The notes under the pieces were generated by a model, which was not told where the DNA came from, made no database searches, and saw only the letters and a program-made list of their open reading frames with translations. A stretch of 10,144 bases of DNA from an uncultured Clostridia bacterium (GTDB lineage: Bacteria > Bacillota > Clostridia > Oscillospirales > Oscillospiraceae). The stretch covers positions 1 through 10,144 of the forward strand of contig CALEQS010000144.1 in the NCBI GenBank assembly GCA_937907975.1, in the 5' to 3' direction. Positions 1 to 6,159 of the stretch are shown piece after piece (positions within the stretch are counted from its first letter, which is position 1; each line of letters begins with the position of its first letter). Position numbers and translations under genes: made by a program.

Positions 1-34
1 TATAGTGGCTGTTTGTGCGGAAAACACGCTGGAA

Positions 35-109
35 TCAAGAAATATCGGTATTTATAGGGAAATATTGAGATGTAAAATCAGGTGAATCGCCCTCGATACC
101 GAGTTTCAT
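35..109 (-). CDS. Possible small ORF, 24 aa, unknown
   Basis: A short frame starts at an ATG (107-109, minus strand) and stops at 35-37, beginning MKLGIEGDSPDF. I do not recognise it. An AGGAGA lies 11 nt upstream (121-126), which is a rather long but possible ribosome spacing. A good sigma-70 promoter lies farther upstream (161-189). The peptide has no signal sequence, no membrane segment and no Cys-rich motif. It may be a true small protein, a leader peptide for a gene beyond the left edge, or the start of a longer gene broken by a frameshift, as happens to other genes in this window. The surrounding 1-195 stretch is clearly more AT-rich than the genes to its right. The promoter and ribosome site are seen directly. 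That the frame is translated is an inference. Confidence 0.3.
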   Translation of the reverse strand: MKLGIEGDSPDFTSQYFPINTDIS

Positions 110-160
110 AATCTATCGTATCTCCTTTTCAGGTTTTCATGGTTCAAAACAGTGCAGATT

Positions 161-189
161 ATTATACTCTATTTCGAACTATATTTCAA
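161..189 (-). promoter_or_regulatory. Sigma-70-type promoter reading leftward
   Basis: On the minus strand a TTGAAA -35 (184-189) and a perfect TATAAT -10 (161-166) are separated by 17 bp. It lies just downstream of the HAD phosphatase stop codon, so it opens a new transcription unit running out of the left edge of the window. Confidence 0.65.
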
Positions 190-195
190 CCGCAC

Positions 196-1008
196 TTATT
201 TCCGATAGCGCCATTCCAGCAGGCGGATCACGTTTTCTACACAGCCGTGGTCGGCGTCCCGGACGAGCTGTAGGGTCTCGTCCCGCCCGGCGGCCACGCT
301 GCCCTCGGGCACAAAGCCGATCCTGGCCACCCGCAGCATGGGAAGGTCGTTGTCGTTGTCGCCCACGCAGTAGATGTGCTCCGGGCGGATGCCGTAATAT
401 CTGGCCGCCTCCAGCACGCCAAAGCCCTTGTGGACGTTTTTACCGGTCAGCTCCAGCAGGTTTTCACTGGAAAAAATGCACTCGTAAAAATCGTTCCAGC
501 GGTTCAGGATCGTCTCCTGCACGCGCTCCAGCTCGTCGTGCTCCCCCTCAAAGAGCACCTTGAGCCACGGGGTGGGCATCTCCTCCAGCGCCGCCTCGGT
601 GTAGCGGGTCTTGACCAGACTCATGTGCCAGTCCGTATAGGCGTTTGGGTGGAAGCAATAGACCTCCTCGCCGTAATAGGTCTCCATGGCCACGCCGGGA
701 AATTTTTCCCCGATCTCCGCCAGATCCTTTGGCGCGCGGTCGGGCAGATCGTGGTTGAACAGGGTCTTTCCCGTCTCCATCTCGCAGAAGGTGGCCCCGT
801 TGGAGAGCAGGGTGGGCGAACGGAGCGGAAGCTCCCGCGCCTGCTGATAAAAGGCGGCGTAGCACCGGCCGGTGGTCAGAATAAATCTGCCGCCCTCCTG
901 CTGGAAAAAGTCGATGGCCGCCCGGTCCCGTCCCAGTACCTCCAGCGTACTGCCCCGGAGGGTGCCGTCGTAATCGGAGGCCAGCAGCACTCCGTCAAAA
1001 ATGCCCAT
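196..1008 (-). CDS. Cof-type HAD-superfamily hydrolase (HAD-IIB)
   Basis: Predicted cytosolic phosphatase of 270 aa, the normal length for the Cof/YidA/YbiV group, which removes phosphate from small metabolites such as sugar or nucleotide phosphates. The true substrate cannot be read from sequence. All four HAD motifs are visible: motif I DYDGT with nucleophile Asp12 and acid/base Asp14; motif II in LTTGR (Thr46); motif III Lys194 in NVHKGFG; and motif IV GDNDND (Asp217, Asp221) for Mg2+. The stretch between motifs II and III is the C2-type cap that sets specificity. I chose the ATG at 1006-1008 because an AAAGGGAG ribosome site sits 8 nt upstream. A frame extending nine codons further upstream has no such support. 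It is transcribed leftward, with a candidate promoter at 1074-1102, and stands alone after thiT. Confidence 0.88.
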   Translation of the reverse strand: MGIFDGVLLASDYDGTLRGSTLEVLGRDRAAIDFFQQEGGRFILTTGRCYAAFYQQARELPLRSPTLLSNGATFCEMETGKTLFNHDLPDRAPKDLAEIGEKFPGVAMETYYGEEVYCFHPNAYTDWHMSLVKTRYTEAALEEMPTPWLKVLFEGEHDELERVQETILNRWNDFYECIFSSENLLELTGKNVHKGFGVLEAARYYGIRPEHIYCVGDNDNDLPMLRVARIGFVPEGSVAAGRDETLQLVRDADHGCVENVIRLLEWRYRK

Positions 1009-1035
1009 ACAGAAAACTCCCTTTCGGCGTATCAA

Positions 1036-1074
1036 GATAAAGTAAATGAGCTGGGAGCGAATGCTCCCAACTCA
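1036..1074 (-). terminator. Hairpin with T-rich tail after thiT
   Basis: On the minus strand TGAGTTGGGAGC and GCTCCCAGCTCA form a 12-bp stem with one G-U pair and a 4-nt loop (1047-1074), followed by the T-rich tail TTTACTTTATC (1036-1046). The C-A mismatch on the plus strand becomes a G-U wobble only on the minus strand, so it fits a leftward terminator about 40 nt beyond the thiT stop. The tail is interrupted, so it may be leaky. A candidate promoter overlaps its right edge, and the hairpin could instead lie in the 5' UTR of the HAD gene. Confidence 0.55.
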
Positions 1075-1102
1075 TTATAATATCTGTCGATTCCGGCGTA
1101 AA
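1074..1102 (-). promoter_or_regulatory. Candidate promoter for the HAD hydrolase
   Basis: Minus-strand TTTACG (1097-1102, four of six matches to TTGACA) and a perfect TATAAT (1074-1079) with a 17-bp spacer. It sits just after the thiT stop codon and 66 nt upstream of the HAD start. Transcription would begin inside the adjacent hairpin, so promoter and hairpin may not both act as drawn. Confidence 0.45.
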
Positions 1103-1115
1103 GCGGTTTCTTTGT

Positions 1116-1670
1116 TCAGCCGTCCAGATCCTGCGCGGTGATGTAGCGCTTGAGCGGCTTGTAGAGGATGGCGAAGATAATGAGGCAGAGCACCATGTCG
1201 ATGGCGAGGAAGCTGCCGTTGTAGACAGCGGAGTAGAGGTAGGGGTTGGTGTAGACGTGGTTCAGCACCTCAGTGGGCTCATAGATCTTGTAGATCGTGA
1301 TGCCGCTGACGAAGTGGATGATAAAGCGGCAGATGCAGGCGACAACGGTGCCGATGAACAATCCGCCCTTCCGCCTGCGGAAGAAGCCGGCCACGCCCAG
1401 CACGCCGTAGGCCAGCAGGTAGTCCAGCAGCATGGACCAGGGACCCCAGGCGTAGGCGCCGTCAAAGATCAGCTGCAAAAGGCCCATGGCAAAGGTGGCG
1501 AGGAAGCCGTCCTTCCAGCCCCAGCGGATGCAGTAGATCAGAATGGGCACCATGCCGATGCACACGCTGCCTCCGTTGGGCAGCTCGAAGAACTTGACAT
1601 AGCTCAGGGCGGTGGCCAGCGCCACCATGATGGCGCCCTCAGTGAGGGCCCGGGTCTTGGTTCGTTTCAT
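1116..1670 (-). CDS. thiT: Thiamine ECF transporter, S component ThiT
   Basis: Integral membrane protein of 184 aa that binds thiamine at high affinity and works with a shared energy-coupling module (EcfA, EcfA', EcfT) encoded elsewhere. About six hydrophobic segments are visible. Family-like features include the LLDYLLAYGVLGVAG segment, FIIHFVSG and YSAVYNG. The His in FIIHFVSG and the Tyr and Asn in YSAVYN match positions I recall as ligand-binding in the Lactococcus lactis ThiT structure. A Tyr stands where that protein has a binding Trp, eight residues after the His. I chose the ATG at 1668-1670 because an AGGAGAG ribosome site precedes it; the frame extends 15 codons upstream without one and into the terminator region. 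A TPP riboswitch with a terminator lies upstream and independently supports the thiamine assignment. The gene appears monocistronic. Confidence 0.92.
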   Translation of the reverse strand: MKRTKTRALTEGAIMVALATALSYVKFFELPNGGSVCIGMVPILIYCIRWGWKDGFLATFAMGLLQLIFDGAYAWGPWSMLLDYLLAYGVLGVAGFFRRRKGGLFIGTVVACICRFIIHFVSGITIYKIYEPTEVLNHVYTNPYLYSAVYNGSFLAIDMVLCLIIFAILYKPLKRYITAQDLDG

Positions 1671-1713
1671 ATGGTTTCTCTCCTGACCGCACGGGCCGTT
1701 TGGATGCCCGCGC

Positions 1714-1754
1714 AAAATAAAAGTACCGCAAAGGCCTGCGGCGCATTGCGGTAC
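1714..1754 (-). terminator. Riboswitch-controlled intrinsic terminator
   Basis: On the minus strand GTACCGCAA pairs with TTGCGGTAC around a 14-nt loop (1723-1754), followed by the T-rich tail TTTTATTTT (1714-1722). It lies between the TPP aptamer and the thiT start, as expected of the expression platform of a transcription-terminating riboswitch. Confidence 0.85.
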
Positions 1755-1773
1755 GAAACTTCACTTCTGCTTC

Positions 1774-1870
1774 GACTTCCTACGCCGGCATTACCCGGAT
1801 CAGGTTCAAGGCGGCCCGGGACGGCGTTTTCGTCCCGATCTCAGCCGGAGTTGCCTCCAGCACCCCTGTC
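1774..1870 (-). ncRNA. TPP riboswitch (THI element) upstream of thiT
   Basis: Reading the minus strand, the conserved THI-box landmarks appear in order: GACAGGGGTGCTGG, then GGCTGAGATCGGGA, then a variable helix, then TTGAACCTGATCCGGG, TAATGCCGG and CGTAGGAAGTC. The outer GAC (1868-1870) can pair with GTC (1774-1776) to close P1. In the known class, TPP binding stabilises this fold and favours the downstream terminator, reducing expression of thiamine uptake genes. Here the target is thiT, starting about 100 nt downstream. A possible antiterminator pairs CGGCGTA of the aptamer (1781-1787) with TGCGCCG in the terminator loop (1739-1745); that pairing is my inference. Confidence 0.95.
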
Positions 1871-1899
1871 TTGGCTATGCAGTTTTGCGGTCTGAAGCT

Positions 1900-1927
1900 A
1901 TTATAGCATATGGGCGTGGGCTGTCAA
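1900..1927 (-). promoter_or_regulatory. Consensus promoter for the riboswitch-thiT unit
   Basis: Minus-strand TTGACA (1922-1927) and TATAAT (1900-1905), both perfect consensus, with a 16-bp spacer. Transcription would start near 1893, about 20 nt before the aptamer. The -35 begins 22 nt past the lipoprotein stop. Confidence 0.85.
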
Positions 1928-1948
1928 TTGGAAATTTGCGGGAGATGC

Positions 1949-2836
1949 TCACTGGAGATCGGCCAGCGTGAGGGTGACCTCCTGCGTCAGCAGCTGGACG
2001 CTGGTGTCCGAGTCGGAGATCTGGAGGGTGTAGGTCAGCGTGTCGCTGTCGGTCAGCTCAAGGCTACTGTAACTGTCACTGTCATAGAGCAGATCGGATG
2101 AGATGCGGCGGGCGCCGGCGCTGATGTCCTGGAAGAACCAGTAATCCACCGGCTCACCATTCAGGCGGGCCTTGCTGTTGGTGATGTTGACCGCGCGGTT
2201 CGTGTTGTTTTCCGCGTAGGTGCACACCTGGGTGGAGTTGTCGTAGCCGCTGCGCGCCAGCCAGACCACGACCTTGAAGTCGCCGTCGTCCAGCACGACG
2301 GTGCTGGCGGGCGAAAAGCTGTCCTCCACCGGTTCGGCACTGGTCTGGAAGGAGACGGAGCGCGAGGCGATGGACTCGTAGTCCTTATCGTAGAGGTCAA
2401 AGTCCAGCTTGATGTCGTTGATGTCACTGATCCGGGCCAGCTCCAGGCCGGAGGAGATGCTCACCGTGGTGGTAATGGTGCTGTGGCCGTCGACCTGATA
2501 GACGTCCGACCAGCAGTCCGTCTGCCAGCCGTTGATGAAGCAGCGCTGGGGCGTGAAGCTGATCTCCTTCCGATTGCCGTTCTTGATGGCCAGCACCAGC
2601 TGGGGGTCATTTGGGGTGCCGCTGATGCCGCCCAGCTGAATGATGATGGTGCCGTCGTTATAGAGCTCCTGATTTTCCACTGTGGCCCCGGTGGACAGAC
2701 TGTAACCCAGATCGTCGCCCCGGAGGATCTGGAGCGCGGTCTTGCGGCTGCGGCGCACGCTGGCGTCCGCGCCGCAGCCGGTCAGCGTCAGGAAGAGAGC
2801 GGCGGCCAGCAGTGCGGCCGCAATGCGTTTCATCAT
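1949..2836 (-). CDS. Two-domain lipoprotein of unknown function
   Basis: A 295-aa exported protein. The N-terminus has MMKR, a hydrophobic stretch and the lipobox LTGC, so Cys21 should be lipidated and the protein anchored on the outer face of the membrane. I do not recognise the mature part. It looks like two related beta-rich domains, roughly residues 53-166 and 180-291. Each runs from a strand with an acidic turn (YNDGTIIIQL; LDDGDFKVVVW), through an Asn-rich strand, an RxxxNGxxxD segment (RCFINGWQTD; KARLNGEPVD), a Ser-rich strand and a DxD-containing strand, to a final V/T-rich strand. This suggests immunoglobulin-like or similar sandwich folds that arose by duplication. A GAGG sits 9 nt before the first of two adjacent ATGs. 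No terminator is visible before the downstream thiT promoter, so its transcripts may run into the TPP riboswitch. Confidence 0.85.
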   Translation of the reverse strand: MMKRIAAALLAAALFLTLTGCGADASVRRSRKTALQILRGDDLGYSLSTGATVENQELYNDGTIIIQLGGISGTPNDPQLVLAIKNGNRKEISFTPQRCFINGWQTDCWSDVYQVDGHSTITTTVSISSGLELARISDINDIKLDFDLYDKDYESIASRSVSFQTSAEPVEDSFSPASTVVLDDGDFKVVVWLARSGYDNSTQVCTYAENNTNRAVNITNSKARLNGEPVDYWFFQDISAGARRISSDLLYDSDSYSSLELTDSDTLTYTLQISDSDTSVQLLTQEVTLTLADLQ

Positions 2837-2995
2837 GCGGTTTCACCTCGTAGTATGTTCTGCCCTCAGTTTATCATAGAACCGGCGGAGAGACAATGGA
2901 GGATGCATTAAATTCTCTCAAACCGCCCGGGTGGATTTTGAGGAGAAAGCGTGATAGAATAAATTGAGATTTTATCGACTGATTCTTTCTTATAT

Positions 2996-3106
2996 TGTCA
3001 TTCTGAGGCCGCAGGCCGAAGGATCTTATGTCACAGACTTCTACAAGGAGAATGCTTCTTGCAGAAGGCGGGTGTTTTAAGATCCTTCGCTCCGCTCAGG
3101 ATGACA
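2996..3106. repeat. Imperfect inverted-repeat element, about 111 bp
   Basis: The left arm (2996-3027) starts TGTCATTCTGAGG and ends CCGAAGGATCTT. The right arm (3079-3106), reverse-complemented, starts TGTCATCCTGAGC and ends GCGAAGGATCTT. The arms are 32 and 28 nt and differ mainly in the middle, where the left arm carries its own mini-palindrome GGCCGCAGGCC. About 51 bp lie between them, with no coding content. I recall TGTCATTCTGAGCG...GAAGGATCT as a repeat found in many bacterial genomes. It behaves like a non-autonomous mobile or REP-like element. I see no clear target duplication. Confidence 0.75.
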
Positions 3107-3166
3107 GTGAGGGGAGTACTCAGGGTGACAGAAGGGGAAGCGTTCAGGATGACGGCAGGACAGGGA
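3095..3166. repeat. Three degenerate 24-bp tandem units
   Basis: Units begin CTCAGGATGACAG (3095), CTCAGGGTGACAG (3119) and TTCAGGATGACGG (3143), exactly 24 bp apart, each followed by a purine-rich half. The first overlaps the right arm of the inverted-repeat element, so the array looks like repeated copies of its terminal TCAGGATGACA motif. The 24-bp period keeps frame and explains the repetitive spurious peptides. Confidence 0.7.
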
Positions 3167-3249
3167 GTCTGCGCGTTCTCTGCGTCACTCAATATACAGA
3201 AAATTTCTGAGACCAATATAAGACTACATTTGAACGAGGACGATCATTC

Positions 3250-5118
3250 ATGCGATATGAAGCGGGAACTTATGATATTGCCGTCATCGGCGCCGGCCAT
3301 GCCGGCATCGAGGCGGCGCTGGCCGGGGCGCGGCTGGGGCTGGAGACGCTGTGCTTCACCGTTAATCTGGATGCAGTGGGCAATATGCCCTGCAACCCGG
3401 CCATCGGCGGCACCGGCAAAGGACATCTGGTGCGGGAACTGGACGCACTGGGCGGCGAAATGGCCAAAGCGGCGGACAAAGCCTGCATCCAGTACCGCCT
3501 GCTGAACCGGGGCAAGGGTCCGGCCGTCCACTCCCTCCGGGCGCAGGCGGACCGGCGGCGCTATCAGGAGGTCATGAAGCAGACGCTGGAGCGGCAGGAG
3601 CACCTCTATGTCAAGCAGGTCGAGGTGGTGGAGATCCTCACGGAGCAGGGCGCGGTCAGCGGCGTGGTCACCGCCACCGGAGCGGTATACCGGGTGCGCG
3701 CCTGCGTGGTGGCCTCTGGCACCTATCTGGGCGGGCGCACCATTGTGGGCGATGTGCTCAGGGATTCCGGCCCGGACGGGATGCAGGCCGCCGGGGCGCT
3801 GACAGACAGCCTGTTGGGGCTTGGTCTGCGCCTGCGCCGCTTCAAGACCGGAACGCCCCCCAGAGTGAACCGCCGGAGCGTGGACTTCAGCAGGATGGAG
3901 ATCCAGCCCGGCGACGAGGACCCGGTGCCCTTTTCCTTCTCCACAAAGGAGGTGCCGGAGAACCGGGCGGTGTGCTGGCTCACCTACACCACGCCCCGCA
4001 CACATGAGATCATCCGGGCCAATCTGGCGAGAAGTCCGCTCTATGACGGCACCATCGCCTCCACCGGTCCCCGCTACTGCCCTTCTATCGAGACGAAGAT
4101 CGTCCGCTTCCCGGACAAGGAGCGCCACCAGCTCTTTATTGAGCCCATGGGACTCAACACGGAGGAGCTCTACATTCAGGGCTTTTCCTCCTCCATGCCG
4201 GAGGACGTGCAGATCGAGATGCTCCACTCGGTGCCTGGGCTGGAGCACGCGGAGATGACCCGGTGCGCCTACGCCATTGAATACGACTGTGTGGACCCCA
4301 CGGAGCTGAAGCCTACGCTGGAGACGAAAAAGGTGGCTGGACTCTACGGTGCGGGCCAGTTCAACGGCTCCTCCGGCTACGAGGAAGCGGCGGCCCAGGG
4401 CTTTGTGGCCGGTGTCAACGCTGCGCTGAAGCTCAAGGGTGAGGAGCCTATGATCCTGCGCCGCTCAGACGGCTATATCGGTGTGCTCATTGACGACCTT
4501 GTGACCAAGGGCACCGAGGAGCCTTACCGCATGATGACCAGCCGAACGGAATACCGCCTGCTCCACCGGCAGGACAACGCGGACCAGCGGCTCACCCCCA
4601 TCGGCCGCCGCATCGGACTGGTGGATGAAGAGAACGCCCGGGCAGTAGGGGAGAAGTACGCCGCCGTGGAGCGGGAGATCGAGCGGCTGGAGCACACCGG
4701 CGTGCCCGCCTCGCCGGAGCTGAACGCCATGCTGGAGGGAAAAGGGGAGAGCGCCCCCAAGGGGGGCAGTGCCCGTCTTTCTGATCTGGTGCGCCGTCCC
4801 CGGATCAGCTATGCCGATCTGGAGCCTTTTGACCCCGGCCGCCCGGCGCTGGATCAGCTCGTCCGGGAGCAGGTGGAGATCAGCATGAAGTACGAGGGCT
4901 ATATCGCCCGCCAGATGCGGCAGGTGGAGGAGTTCCAGCGGCTGGAGAGCCACACCCTGCCTGCGGATCTGGATTACACCGCGCTGGACGGCCTGCGTCT
5001 GGAGGCGCGGGAAAAGCTCAGTCAGATCCGCCCCATTAACCTCGGCCAGGCCAGCCGCATCTCCGGCGTCAGCCCCGCCGACATCGCCGCCCTGATGATC
5101 TGGCTGGAGAAACGGTGA
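3250..5118 (+). CDS. mnmG: tRNA uridine-34 carboxymethylaminomethyl synthase MnmG
   Basis: A 622-aa FAD enzyme (formerly GidA) that with the GTPase MnmE installs the 5-aminomethyl or carboxymethylaminomethyl group on the wobble uridine of several tRNAs, using methylene-tetrahydrofolate. Complete and close to the family's usual length. Seen in order: the FAD-binding GAGHAG near residue 14; MPCNPAIGG with Cys48; KGPAV; FKTGTPPR; GPRYCPSIE with Cys277; GYEEAAAQG; RTEYRLLHRQDNADQRL; YEGYIARQ; and the C-terminal MnmE/tRNA-binding GQASRISGV. Cys48 and Cys277 match the two functional cysteines Cys47 and Cys277 of the E. coli protein. GAGGA lies 9 nt before the ATG. Neither mnmE nor rsmG, its usual neighbours in Firmicutes, is adjacent; instead a broken lysR faces it downstream. 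Confidence 0.97.
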   Translation: MRYEAGTYDIAVIGAGHAGIEAALAGARLGLETLCFTVNLDAVGNMPCNPAIGGTGKGHLVRELDALGGEMAKAADKACIQYRLLNRGKGPAVHSLRAQADRRRYQEVMKQTLERQEHLYVKQVEVVEILTEQGAVSGVVTATGAVYRVRACVVASGTYLGGRTIVGDVLRDSGPDGMQAAGALTDSLLGLGLRLRRFKTGTPPRVNRRSVDFSRMEIQPGDEDPVPFSFSTKEVPENRAVCWLTYTTPRTHEIIRANLARSPLYDGTIASTGPRYCPSIETKIVRFPDKERHQLFIEPMGLNTEELYIQGFSSSMPEDVQIEMLHSVPGLEHAEMTRCAYAIEYDCVDPTELKPTLETKKVAGLYGAGQFNGSSGYEEAAAQGFVAGVNAALKLKGEEPMILRRSDGYIGVLIDDLVTKGTEEPYRMMTSRTEYRLLHRQDNADQRLTPIGRRIGLVDEENARAVGEKYAAVEREIERLEHTGVPASPELNAMLEGKGESAPKGGSARLSDLVRRPRISYADLEPFDPGRPALDQLVREQVEISMKYEGYIARQMRQVEEFQRLESHTLPADLDYTALDGLRLEAREKLSQIRPINLGQASRISGVSPADIAALMIWLEKR

Positions 5119-5173
5119 GAATTTTTGGGGCGTGGGTTTGTTGCGCATTCCCGAAAGGCTTCCCCTGGGGAGA

Positions 5174-5215
5174 GTCAAGTTTGGTACATTGCAAACCTGC
5201 AAACCCCAATTTGAC
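5174..5215. other. Imperfect stem-loop in mnmG-lysR gap
   Basis: GTCAAGTTTGG (5174-5184) can pair with CCAATTTGAC (5206-5215) with one G-U pair and one bulge. It encloses the direct repeat GCAAACCTGCAAACC. There is no T-run on either side, so I do not call it a terminator. The short gap 5119-5229 shows no obvious terminator for mnmG. Confidence 0.35.
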
Positions 5216-5229
5216 CCCGGCAAAGGAGC

Positions 5230-6029
5230 TTAACGCTGCGCCTTCTTCCCGCACTTCAGAATATAAAAGTAATATGCGCCGCGGTGTCGGTCAAGGGGAT
5301 GTTGACCCGGTCGGGATAGCCGCCCTGAAGCTGACCGTAATCCGTGGTGAAGCAGGGCAGGGACGAGGCGCGGACCAGCTCGTCAAAGACGGCGGCGTCC
5401 GTCTGCACCAGAAATTTGGAGGCCGGCATCTTTTCCCGGCAGAGGGCGTCCCAGAAGCCCAGCTGGGTGCGCAGAAGAAAGTTGAAGCCGTTGATGTCCG
5501 CGAAGGTCAAAGTTTTCCGCCTGGCCAGCTCGTGCTCCGGCGGCACACAGACGAACAGATCTTTCCGCATGAAAGGCTGTGCCCCGGCGGCGGGAAATGG
5601 CAGGATGGCGATGTCGCAGGCGCCCTCCTCCCAGGCACAGCGCACCTCCTCGCTCCCGCAGATCTCTGAGGACACCATCCCGCCGGGCTGACGGGCGTTC
5701 AAGCGGGGCAGCAGCTCCCACAGCGGCGCGGGCGCGCAGGACTTGACCACCACCGTCCGCCGGCGCTGGTCGAAGGCGCGCACCTGCCGCACCGCCTGCT
5801 CCGCCTCATCCAGAAGGCGGCGGGCGTAGTCCACCGCCCCCGCCCGGTCTCGTTCAGCTCGATCCGGTTCTTTCCTCTGGTGAACAGCGCCGCGCCGAAG
5901 TCCTGCTCCAGCTTGCTGCATAGCCCGTGTGACCGACGGCGTGGAGATGTGGAACCGCTCCGCCACCCGGCTCTGTGTGCCCAGCTCGGCAAAGGCCGTC
6001 AGCTGGCGCAGTGCATCAAGCTCCATCAT
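5230..6029 (-). pseudogene. LysR-family transcriptional regulator, frame-disrupted
   Basis: An N-terminal winged helix-turn-helix (LDALRQLTAFAELGTQSRVA, then FHISTPSVTRAMQ) and a substrate-binding domain are recognisable, but the frame breaks in three places. After TRAMQ one extra base near 5915 derails the frame; the normal continuation KLEQDFGAALFTRGKNRIEL lies in another frame. A compensating one-base loss within the G-rich run around 5836-5848 restores the frame at AVDYARRLLDEAE. Near 5275-5285 a further one-base shift cuts the protein at ITFIF (stop 5256-5258); another frame gives the more LysR-like end YYFYILKCGKKAQR, stopping at 5230. A continuous frame (257 aa, 5256-6029) does exist, but about 24 residues of the DNA-binding domain would be wrong. 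The start at 6029 follows AGGAGG with an 8-nt gap. It is divergent from the aldo/keto reductase, its likely target. Real decay or assembly error are both possible. Confidence 0.75.
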
Positions 6030-6073
6030 GCCGCATTCCTCCTTACGTTTCATTTTATGAAAAGCAGTGTGCG

Positions 6074-6086
6074 ATATTGATAATAT
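6074..6086. promoter_or_regulatory. Palindrome in lysR-reductase divergent region
   Basis: ATATT-GAT-AATAT is a perfect 5+3+5 palindrome midway between the divergent starts at 6029 and 6160. AT-rich dyads in this position are typical of LysR-type binding sites, but I see no other copy in the window, and neither flanking promoter is convincing by consensus. Confidence 0.35.
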
Positions 6087-6159
6087 ACGTCCCCCGCATT
6101 CCGGTGTAAAGTATGCTCAGAAGGCAGAGACCATATTTCATTATTTTGGAGGTATCAGC

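Larger units (their letters stand above)
2837..3249. other. Intergenic gap between lipoprotein and mnmG
   Basis: This 413-bp gap has no credible gene. It holds upstream sequence for the leftward lipoprotein gene (weak TTGTCT and TAAACT boxes only), an inverted-repeat element, three 24-bp units, and a weak plus-strand promoter candidate for mnmG (TATACA at 3193-3198, TATAAG at 3217-3222, 18-bp spacer). A small palindrome CAGAAAATTTCTG (3197-3209) lies between the last two boxes. Short open frames here are read-throughs of repeats, with 8-residue periodicity. Confidence 0.7.

Noticed and set aside
376..1080. A 234-codon plus-strand frame opposite the HAD gene
   Set aside because: It is antisense to a gene with complete HAD motifs, lacks a ribosome site and recognisable domains, and is explained by GC-rich codon use leaving the opposite frame open.
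2837..2911. Promoter for the lipoprotein gene
   Set aside because: Only weak boxes were found (TTGTCT with TAAACT or GATAAA), none convincing enough to list as a feature.
3028..3216. Short overlapping open frames on both strands, including 8-residue periodic peptides
   Set aside because: They are translations of the inverted-repeat and 24-bp repeats. Peptides such as SFAPLRMT and SGAKDLK are, as I recall, commonly produced spuriously by this repeat type.
3244..4248. A 334-codon minus-strand frame inside mnmG
   Set aside because: It is antisense to clearly conserved MnmG motifs. Its His/Arg/Pro-rich composition is typical of a shadow frame.
5115..5669. Plus-strand frame running from the mnmG end into lysR
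   Set aside because: It overlaps the lysR substrate-binding domain in antisense. The 5119-5229 part alone has no domain or ribosome site.
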